11,599 nucleotides of DNA. Source: Flemingiibacterium sp045636265. GTDB lineage: Bacteria > Bacillota > Clostridia > Oscillospirales > CAG-272. Location of the stretch: NCBI GenBank assembly GCA_045636265.1, contig JAZTXD010000015.1, forward strand, positions 1-11,599. The letters run 5' to 3'. The notes beneath the pieces are model-generated. The model searched no databases and was not told the origin of the DNA. It saw only the letters and a program-made list of their open reading frames with translations. A program made the position numbers and the translations under genes. How positions within the stretch are numbered: position 1 is the stretch's first letter; each line of letters starts with the position of its first letter. Shown in pieces: positions 6,603 to 11,599 of this stretch.

Positions 6603-7148
6603 TTATGACGCCCGGTGATAGAAAATCGTTTTTTCTTTTTCGCTGTATTCCTTTGATTTTATATGAATTATAAGCTCCTCTATTGCGGCGAGGGCTGCCA
6701 CTGCACATACAGCTATGCAAAGTGCAGGACCGCATGGGAGTTTTACGAAATACGGAACAATGAAGATTATAATTCCCGTCAGCTTATTAAGATAGGTGTG
6801 AAGCGAAGAAAATCTATGGTATTTGACCGCCGCGACGGTGTATGAGCACAGTCGAATCAGAATTATACATCCGACGGCGATCCAGATTGCACGCGGAAGA
6901 ATGTCAAAAAGCGTTGGGAATATTTTAATTAGCATAACGGCGTAGAAGAAGAGATCCGCTATACTGTCAAGTTTTGTTCCAAGCTCACTCTCGGCGCCGA
7001 GCTTTCGTGCCGCAAAACCGTCCATTATATCGCTGATTCCGGAAAGCGTGTAAATCACAAAAAAAGCTAAGGAAAACGGCTTTATAAAGAACAGTGAAAA
7101 AGTTCCGAGTATTCGTACAGAAGTAATTATATTAGGAATGATCCCCAT
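6603..7148 (-). CDS. CDP-alcohol phosphatidyltransferase family membrane protein
   Basis: A 181-residue integral membrane protein with about five to six hydrophobic helices. It carries the complete family signature D40-x2-D43-G44-x2-A47-R48-x8-G57-x3-D61-x3-D65, which binds CDP-diacylglycerol and metal at the membrane face. Known members exchange CMP for an alcohol (glycerol-3-phosphate, serine, inositol phosphate and others). The length and the NIITSVRILGT N-terminus resemble PgsA, but the middle (KYHRFSSLHTYLNKLTG, about 128-144) is not the PgsA pattern I know, so the acceptor alcohol is left open. The start at 7148 has a GGGGTG SD and opens with MGIIPNIIT, the normal family N-terminus. The C-terminus (about 163-181) is a charged cytosolic tail. 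It has its own promoter and converges on the purN terminator. Confidence 0.88.
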   Translation of the reverse strand: MGIIPNIITSVRILGTFSLFFIKPFSLAFFVIYTLSGISDIMDGFAARKLGAESELGTKLDSIADLFFYAVMLIKIFPTLFDILPRAIWIAVGCIILIRLCSYTVAAVKYHRFSSLHTYLNKLTGIIIFIVPYFVKLPCGPALCIAVCAVAALAAIEELIIHIKSKEYSEKEKTIFYHRAS

Positions 7149-7186
7149 ACATTCACCCCGATTTTCAAAAAATTTCCAGCATTAAT

Positions 7187-7215
7187 ATTATATCACATTT
7201 TGATCTGCTTTTCAA
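7187..7215 (-). promoter_or_regulatory. Predicted promoter of the CDP-alcohol phosphatidyltransferase gene
   Basis: On the minus strand: TTGAAA (7215-7210), 17-base spacer, TATAAT (7192-7187), preceded by TGTGA. The start would be near 7180, leaving a leader of about 32 bases. A T/A-rich block lies upstream, shared with the divergent fhs promoter. Confidence 0.8.
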
Positions 7216-7269
7216 TAGTTTTTTATATTAAAATTATATTTTCACCAAAAAGAAAAATTATGTATCCTA

Positions 7270-7299
7270 TTGACGAAATTGTATTTGATATGGTATAAT
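7270..7299 (+). promoter_or_regulatory. Predicted promoter of the fhs-tsaE-tsaB-rpiB operon
   Basis: TTGACG (7270-7275), 18-base spacer, TATAAT (7294-7299), preceded by TATGG (TRTGn extension). The start would be near 7306, giving a leader of about 59 bases to the fhs ATG. The AT-rich segment 7216-7269 could serve as an UP element for both divergent promoters. Confidence 0.8.
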
Positions 7300-7343
7300 A
7301 TACCCATACGAATACTCACATACCAAATGGGAATACCCCATAC
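7300..7343 (+). repeat. ATAC-repeat and ATGGG/CCCAT inverted repeat in the fhs leader
   Basis: ATAC occurs six times in 44 bases, starting at 7300, 7306, 7312, 7320, 7333 and 7340. ATGGG (7327-7331) can pair with CCCAT at 7337-7341 (5-base loop) or with CCCAT at 7303-7307. The element sits at the predicted start and early leader of fhs. It could be an operator or a weak leader hairpin; no known riboswitch fold is recognised. Confidence 0.45.
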
Positions 7344-7364
7344 ACATTGAAAGGGACAAAAAAC

Positions 7365-9038
7365 ATGAAAACAGACATTCAAATCGCACAGGAAGCAACA
7401 ATGCTTCCCATCGGCAAAATCGCAGAAAAGCTCGGAGTTACCGAAGACGAACTCGAATACTATGGCAAGTACAAGGCAAAGATCACGGACGATTTTATCA
7501 AGCGTACCGCTGATAAGCCCTACGGCAAACTCATCCTTGTAACCGCTATCAACCCCACACCTGCAGGTGAGGGCAAGACCACAACCACTGTAGGTCTTGG
7601 CATGGCAATGGAGAAGATCGGCAAAAACGCAGTCATCGCGCTTCGTGAGCCCTCTCTCGGACCGGTATTCGGCGTTAAGGGCGGAGCTGCCGGCGGCGGA
7701 TACGCGCAGGTAGTTCCCATGGAGGACATCAACCTCCACTTTACCGGCGACTTCCACGCTATCACCGCGGCTAACAATCTCCTCTGCGCAATACTTGACA
7801 ACCATCTCCAGCAGGGCAACGAGCTTGGCATTGACCCCCGCCGAGTTGTTGTAATCCGCTGCACCGACACAAACGACCGTGCACTCAGAAACTGCGTGAT
7901 CGGTATGGGTGGCAAGCTCTCCGGCGTGGTTCGCGAGGATCACTTCCAGATCACTGTTGCGTCCGAGGTTATGGCAATTCTTTGCCTTGCAGAGTCGGTT
8001 TCCGACCTTAAGAAGCGCCTCGGAAACATCCTCGTTGCATATAAGTATGACGGCACTCCCGTTTATGCACGCGACATCAAGGCTGAAGGCTCTATGACAG
8101 CGCTCCTCAAGGATGCCATCAAACCTAACCTTGTACAGACTCTCGAAAACACTCCTGCTATAATCCACGGCGGTCCGTTTGCAAATATCGCTCACGGCTG
8201 TAACTCCGTTCGTGCAACAAAGCTCGCGCTTAAGCTTGCTGATTACTGCATCACAGAGGCAGGCTTCGGTGCTGACCTCGGTGCTGAAAAGTTCCTTGAC
8301 ATCAAGTGCCGCAAAGCAGGTCTTGCTCCGAGCGCAATTGTTCTCGTTGCAACCGTCCGCGCACTTAAATATAACGGCGGTGTTCCCAAGACCGAGCTTA
8401 AGAGTGAAAATCTCGCAGCTCTCGAAAAGGGTATCGTAAACCTTGAGGCTCACATTGACAACCTCACCAAGTACGGCGTACCGGTTGTTGTAGCGCTCAA
8501 CCGCTTCGATACCGACACCGATGCAGAGCTTGCGTTCATCCGCAAGGCTTGCGAGGCTCGCGGTGCTACTCTCGCACTCTCCGAGGTATTTGCCAAGGGC
8601 GGAGAAGGCGGAGTTGAGCTTGCAAACAAGGTTGTTGAGGCATGCGAAAAGGCTTCAAACTTCAAGGTGCTCTATCCCGACGAAATGTCTATCAAGGACA
8701 AGATTGCAACCATCGCGCGCGAGATATACGGCGCTGACGGTGTAGTTTATGAAGCCGGTGCAGAGAAGCAGCTCTCTGAGATACTTGCGCTTGATGAAAA
8801 ATACGCAAAGTTCCCGGTTTGCATGGCAAAAACACAGTATTCACTCTCCGACGATCCCGCAAAGCTCGGTCGTCCGAAGGGATTCACACTTACCGTGCGT
8901 GAGGTAAGACTTTCCGCAGGTGCGGAATTCATCGTTGCGCTCACCGGAACGATACTTACCATGCCCGGACTTCCCAAGGTTCCCGCAGCGTACAACATCG
9001 ACGTTGATGATGACGGAAAGATAACCGGTCTGTTTTAA
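7365..9038 (+). CDS. fhs: Formate-tetrahydrofolate ligase (10-formyl-THF synthetase)
   Basis: Fhs joins formate to THF with ATP, making 10-formyl-THF for purine synthesis, initiator-tRNA formylation and, in acetogens, the methyl branch of the Wood-Ljungdahl pathway. The product is 557 residues, the standard length. ATG at 7365 with an AAAGGGA SD is preferred to an in-frame TTG at 7347. Motifs are PTPAGEGKTTTT (64-75, the P-loop), the REPSLGPVFGVKGGAAGGGY block, EDINLHFTGDFHAITAANN, and the C-terminal FTLTVREVRLSAGAEF and GLPKVPAAYNIDVD. All conserved blocks I know appear intact. Codon use is strongly biased, like ackA, suggesting high expression. It leads a four-gene operon, its TAA overlapping the tsaE ATG by one base. 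No other Wood-Ljungdahl genes are in the window, so acetogenesis cannot be inferred. Confidence 0.98.
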   Translation: MKTDIQIAQEATMLPIGKIAEKLGVTEDELEYYGKYKAKITDDFIKRTADKPYGKLILVTAINPTPAGEGKTTTTVGLGMAMEKIGKNAVIALREPSLGPVFGVKGGAAGGGYAQVVPMEDINLHFTGDFHAITAANNLLCAILDNHLQQGNELGIDPRRVVVIRCTDTNDRALRNCVIGMGGKLSGVVREDHFQITVASEVMAILCLAESVSDLKKRLGNILVAYKYDGTPVYARDIKAEGSMTALLKDAIKPNLVQTLENTPAIIHGGPFANIAHGCNSVRATKLALKLADYCITEAGFGADLGAEKFLDIKCRKAGLAPSAIVLVATVRALKYNGGVPKTELKSENLAALEKGIVNLEAHIDNLTKYGVPVVVALNRFDTDTDAELAFIRKACEARGATLALSEVFAKGGEGGVELANKVVEACEKASNFKVLYPDEMSIKDKIATIAREIYGADGVVYEAGAEKQLSEILALDEKYAKFPVCMAKTQYSLSDDPAKLGRPKGFTLTVREVRLSAGAEFIVALTGTILTMPGLPKVPAAYNIDVDDDGKITGLF

Positions 9039-9469
9039 TGAAAATTCTTGAAAAAACAACTCTCTGCGCCGATGATACAGAGCTCGTCGGCGCAGAGCTT
9101 GCGAGATACGTTCTTGAGAACAAGATCGAATTTGTTGCATTATACGGCGATCTCGGTGCCGGAAAAACCGCGTTTGTGCGCGGCTTTGCTTCGGTTATTG
9201 CTCCCGACGCGCCGGTGTGCTCACCGACGTACACTATTGTAAACGAATACGAGGGAAGTGTGCCGCTCTTTCACTTTGATATGTACCGTATCGAGGATGA
9301 GGATGCGCTCGATTCTATCGGATTCTGGGATTATTTCGGGCGCGGTATTATAATCACTGAATGGTCTGAAAATATCCCGTACGCGTTTCCGGATACGTAT
9401 ATGCGCGTTACCATCACCAAGCTTGGCGAGGATAAGCGCGAAATCTCTGCAGAAATAATAGGAAAATGA
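9038..9469 (+). CDS. tsaE: tRNA t6A synthesis ATPase TsaE
   Basis: TsaE is the small ATPase of the bacterial TsaB-TsaD-TsaE complex that attaches threonylcarbamoyl to A37 of ANN-decoding tRNAs. The product is 143 residues, normal length. Visible are Walker A GDLGAGKT (37-44), SPTYTIVNEYEG (62-73), HFDMYRI with D81, and ITEWSENI (E108, W109), all family hallmarks. The start codon overlaps the fhs stop (TAATG) and there is no clear SD, so translation probably depends on coupling to fhs. tsaB follows after one base. Pairing of tsaE with tsaB is common in Bacillota; being led by fhs is less familiar to me. Confidence 0.96.
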   Translation: MKILEKTTLCADDTELVGAELARYVLENKIEFVALYGDLGAGKTAFVRGFASVIAPDAPVCSPTYTIVNEYEGSVPLFHFDMYRIEDEDALDSIGFWDYFGRGIIITEWSENIPYAFPDTYMRVTITKLGEDKREISAEIIGK

Positions 9470-9470
9470 A

Positions 9471-10166
9471 ATGTTGATTTTAGCTGTTGATACCACCGCA
9501 AATACCGCATCGTGCGCTCTTTCGCGCGACGGCAGACTTCTTTCGCTTTATACTGTGAACGGACTGCTCACACACAGCGAAACCATGCTCCCGATGATTG
9601 AAAATATGCTTGCAAAATGTGCGCTTACTGTCAGCGACATTGACGCTTTTGCCGTATGCGACTGCCCCGGTTCTTTCACTGGTGTGCGCATAGGCGTGTC
9701 GCTTATTAAAGGGCTTGCGTTTAACACCGGAAGGCCTTGCATCGGCGTTTCTTCACTTGAAGCGCTCGCGCACAATCTTGACGGATTTGTGGGATATACC
9801 GTTCCCGTTATAGATGCAAGACGAGGCCAGGTTTACACCGCGATATTCAAAGACGGCAAGCGTATATCCGAGGATTCTCTCATTCTTCTCGATGAGCTTA
9901 AGGAAAAGCTTATTTCTCTCGGTGCTGCAGAAATCCGTCTTTGCGGCGACGGATACGATATTGCAAAGAAATATTTTTCGGACAGCGAGATATGTGTACT
10001 CGACACACCGCCGCTTCTTATACCGCAGAATGCATTCTCGGTGGCAAAAGTTGCCGAGAAGCTCTTGTCGGACGGAAAAAATGTTACCGACCGCGAACTT
10101 ACAGCACACTACCTGCGTGCATCGCAGGCTGAACGTGAGCGAGCAGAGAAGCTCGCCGCGAAATAA
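9471..10166 (+). CDS. tsaB: tRNA t6A synthesis scaffold protein TsaB
   Basis: TsaB is the catalytically inactive ASKHA-fold partner of TsaD, required for t6A37 formation. The product is 231 residues, as usual for the family. The N-terminal MLILAVDTTANTASCAL strand, the HSETMLPMIENML segment, and PGSFTGVRIGVSLIKGLA (65-82) are diagnostic, as is PVIDARRGQVYTAIF after residue 105. The start at 9471 has AGGAAAA ahead of it and lies one base after the tsaE stop. The frequent downstream partners rimI and tsaD are absent; rpiB follows instead, 20 bases on. TsaD must be encoded elsewhere for the pathway to work. Confidence 0.95.
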   Translation: MLILAVDTTANTASCALSRDGRLLSLYTVNGLLTHSETMLPMIENMLAKCALTVSDIDAFAVCDCPGSFTGVRIGVSLIKGLAFNTGRPCIGVSSLEALAHNLDGFVGYTVPVIDARRGQVYTAIFKDGKRISEDSLILLDELKEKLISLGAAEIRLCGDGYDIAKKYFSDSEICVLDTPPLLIPQNAFSVAKVAEKLLSDGKNVTDRELTAHYLRASQAERERAEKLAAK

Positions 10167-10186
10167 ATTTTTAGGAGTAAAATATC

Positions 10187-10645
10187 ATGGAAAAAATTCT
10201 TGCTATCGCCTGTGACCACGGCGGATACGAGCTCAAGCTTGAAATTATCGAGCATCTCAAGAAGCGCGGAATCGCTTACAAAGATTTCGGCTCCGATTCC
10301 ACTGCAAGCGTTAACTATCCCGACTACGCAAAGCCTCTTTGCAAGGCTATTCAGTCCGGTGAATGCTATCGCGGAATCCTCGTTTGCGGAACCGGTATCG
10401 GTATGTCCATGGCGGCTAACAAGCATCGCGGCATCCGTGCGGCTTGTGCTTCCGATCATTTCTCTGTAAAGTTCACACGTATGCACAATGATGCTAACGT
10501 TCTTTGCCTTGGCGGCAGAGTTGTTGGCCCGGGCGTTGGAATTGAGCTTTGCGATCTCTTTATTGACACCGAGTTTGAGGGCGGACGTCATCAGGCAAGA
10601 GTTGATATGATCGCCGCTATCGAAGAGAGCGAATATTCAAAGTAA
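10187..10645 (+). CDS. rpiB: Ribose-5-phosphate isomerase B (RpiB/LacAB family)
   Basis: RpiB interconverts ribose 5-phosphate and ribulose 5-phosphate in the non-oxidative pentose phosphate pathway. The product is 152 residues, typical. Motifs are IACDHGGYELK (D10, H11), LVCGTGIGMSMAANK with the catalytic-base cysteine C67 and anion-hole GTGIG, and HNDANVLCLGGR (H100, N101, R111) of the phosphate/ring-opening site. The same fold includes LacA/LacB galactose-6-phosphate and allose-6-phosphate isomerases. The retained Cys and lack of sugar-operon neighbours favour RpiB. The start at 10187 has AGGAG 9 bases upstream. It is last in the fhs operon and ends at a terminator. Confidence 0.94.
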   Translation: MEKILAIACDHGGYELKLEIIEHLKKRGIAYKDFGSDSTASVNYPDYAKPLCKAIQSGECYRGILVCGTGIGMSMAANKHRGIRAACASDHFSVKFTRMHNDANVLCLGGRVVGPGVGIELCDLFIDTEFEGGRHQARVDMIAAIEESEYSK

Positions 10646-10658
10646 TATTAAAAAAGCG

Positions 10659-10694
10659 AATGCAGATGCATGTAATGTGCATCTGCATTTTTCT
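10659..10694. terminator. Bidirectional terminator between rpiB and the AraC-family gene
   Basis: A perfect 12-bp stem AATGCAGATGCA (10659-10670) / 10678-10689 with a 7-base loop. TTTTTC follows on the plus strand; on the minus strand the stem is followed by CGC then six Ts. It lies between two convergent stop codons (10645 and 10693). Confidence 0.9.
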
Positions 10695-11508
10695 ATTTCT
10701 TTATCTTTGACGGGGATTTTCCGAAAAGCTTTTTGTATGTACGGGAAAAGTAGGATATGCTTTCAAAGCCGCATTCGATAGCCGCCTCCGTTACCGTCAT
10801 GCCGGCGGATATGCATTGCTCGGCGTGCTTGCATCTGATGAGATTTGTGTATGTAAGCACCGTCTGTCCGGTGTAGCGCCTGAACTCGCGTGCAAGGTGA
10901 CACTTGCTGATGCCGCACATCGCCGCAAGAGCTTCGAGGCTGACCGGTTCGGTGTGGTTTTGAGTAAGATATGCAATAACTCGCTTTACATATTTTTCCG
11001 AGCTGTTTTTGCTTTCTGACGCACTGTTCTGTGCGGTGGAAAGATGATTGTCGCATAAATCAATAAGCAGTGACAGGACGGCGTTCCTTGCTTTAGCCGC
11101 ATTTATGGCACACTTGTCGCTGCTGTAATTTTTACAGCACGTCGCGGCGTTTACAGTCAGTGCTTTCGTAGTTTCATCGCTGAACTTTTTTTCAAATGTC
11201 AGCTTGTTTGTGAAAATTCCGTTCTGCTCGCAGAAGTCGTCGTCTATGATTATGCAGTGATAGAGTATGTCATCACTTTTGTGAAAACGGTGAAGCACAC
11301 TTGTGTTAAACACAACGACATCTCCTTCATCCACCTCGATTGTATCTGCGCCGTATTGAACCTTACCGTGACCGTGCAGTACAACTATAACCTCAATGTT
11401 ACTGTGCCAGTTACTTGTTTCGTTATAGGAGTTGCAATTGAAGTGCAAGTGGAACGGCCAAAGCTTGTTTGTTTTTATGTATAGGTGATCCTCATATTTT
11501 ACAGCCAT
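10693..11508 (-). CDS. AraC/XylS-family transcriptional regulator with N-terminal cupin domain
   Basis: A 271-residue DNA-binding regulator. Residues about 15-100 form an AraC-type cupin sensor: HLHFNCNSYNETSNWHSNIE, a GxGxVQYG strand turn, and VDEGDVVVFNTSVLHRF. After a variable linker rich in Ser/Asn (about 155-170), residues 169-271 are the double helix-turn-helix. The first HTH is VSLEALAAMCGISKCHLAREF; the second is MTVTEAAIECGFESISYFSRTYKKLFGKSP, the AraC signature. Such proteins usually sense a sugar and activate an adjacent, often divergent, uptake or catabolic operon. The effector cannot be read from sequence. The start at 11508 has GGAG 8 bases upstream. Upstream lie a 21-bp-spaced repeat and an outward promoter. 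I could not find a convincing promoter for the gene itself. Confidence 0.95.
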   Translation of the reverse strand: MAVKYEDHLYIKTNKLWPFHLHFNCNSYNETSNWHSNIEVIVVLHGHGKVQYGADTIEVDEGDVVVFNTSVLHRFHKSDDILYHCIIIDDDFCEQNGIFTNKLTFEKKFSDETTKALTVNAATCCKNYSSDKCAINAAKARNAVLSLLIDLCDNHLSTAQNSASESKNSSEKYVKRVIAYLTQNHTEPVSLEALAAMCGISKCHLAREFRRYTGQTVLTYTNLIRCKHAEQCISAGMTVTEAAIECGFESISYFSRTYKKLFGKSPSKIKK

Positions 11509-11520
11509 ATAAAAATCTCC

Positions 11521-11558
11521 AAAATATCAATATAGTGAAAAAAGATATCAAAATCATT
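11521..11558. promoter_or_regulatory. Candidate AraC-type operator: direct repeat at 21-bp spacing
   Basis: ATATCAA occurs at 11524-11530 and again at 11545-11551, exactly 21 bases apart (two helical turns). Comparing 17-base windows from 11521 and 11542 gives 12 identical positions. Direct half-sites at 21 bp, just upstream of a -35 box (11560), is the classic AraC-type activation layout. The region is AT-rich, so chance similarity is possible. Confidence 0.45.
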
Positions 11559-11559
11559 A

Positions 11560-11588
11560 TTGCAAATGCGCTAAAAATATTTTACAAT
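11560..11588 (+). promoter_or_regulatory. Candidate outward promoter at the right edge
   Basis: TTGCAA (11560-11565), 17-base spacer, TACAAT (11583-11588), directed out of the window, with a start near 11595. It lacks the TRTGn extension of the other promoters here, as expected of an activator-dependent promoter. Its target gene is not visible. Confidence 0.45.
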
Positions 11589-11599
11589 AAAATCAAAGC

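Noticed and set aside
5342..6735. Two long minus-strand frames opposite purE and purN
   Set aside because: The sense strand carries full-length purE and purN with catalytic residues. The antisense products have no recognisable domains or SD sites.
7300..7364. A THF riboswitch ahead of fhs
   Set aside because: The leader is only about 59 bases and lacks the paired helices and pseudoknot sequence I know for that class.
7242..8453. A 403-codon open frame antisense to fhs
   Set aside because: It is opposite the conserved fhs P-loop region and shows no family motif. It is another bias-driven shadow, and it runs across the fhs promoter.
1..11599. Defence system, CRISPR, prophage or transposon
   Set aside because: Every gene of any size is a housekeeping, regulatory or surface-protein family. 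There are no integrases, transposases, terminal repeats or spacer arrays.

Overview
The window looks like a chromosomal segment of a Gram-positive Bacillota (class Clostridia, probably a gut Oscillospirales-type anaerobe). This rests on moderate GC, strong Shine-Dalgarno sites, vegetative promoters with the Gram-positive TRTGn extension, a TmcAL-type tRNA acetate ligase, a monofunctional formate-THF ligase and a BspA-like leucine-rich-repeat lipoprotein. The lineage is inferred; no rRNA or other marker is present to settle it. It holds twelve protein genes (one cut by the left edge), no RNA genes, no mobile elements and no CRISPR. No gene-free stretch exceeds 300 bases.

Left part (1-3370): the N-terminal half of an AlgI/PatA-type membrane O-acyltransferase (minus) lies just downstream of acetate kinase ackA (minus), separated from it by an intrinsic terminator. 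tmcAL, the enzyme that uses acetate to make ac4C in elongator tRNA-Met, is divergent from ackA. The predicted ackA and tmcAL promoters face each other inside one 141-bp intergenic region. A perfect 18-bp inverted repeat ends tmcAL and the convergent lipoprotein gene.

Middle part (3382-7148): a lipoprotein of eleven leucine-rich repeats (minus). Divergent from it, a consensus promoter drives a compact operon of a cytosolic SGNH/GDSL hydrolase, purE and purN, which ends at a 12-bp-stem terminator. A CDP-alcohol phosphatidyltransferase (minus) converges on that terminator.

Right part (7187-11599): divergent from the phosphatidyltransferase, an operon fhs-tsaE-tsaB-rpiB runs with gaps of -1, 1 and 20 bases to a terminator shared with a convergent AraC-family regulator (minus). 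Upstream of the regulator are a 21-bp-spaced direct repeat and an outward promoter, which suggests a divergent target just beyond the right edge.

Functional threads: Fhs makes 10-formyl-THF, the formyl donor for PurN. RpiB feeds ribose phosphate to purine synthesis. TmcAL (ac4C34) and TsaE/TsaB (t6A37) both modify tRNA anticodon loops, and elongator tRNA-Met is a target of both. Most of the window is ordinary housekeeping. The points worth a second look are promoter architecture, an SGNH hydrolase in a purine operon, the fhs leader, the MBOAT gene behind a terminator, and the AraC-type operator.
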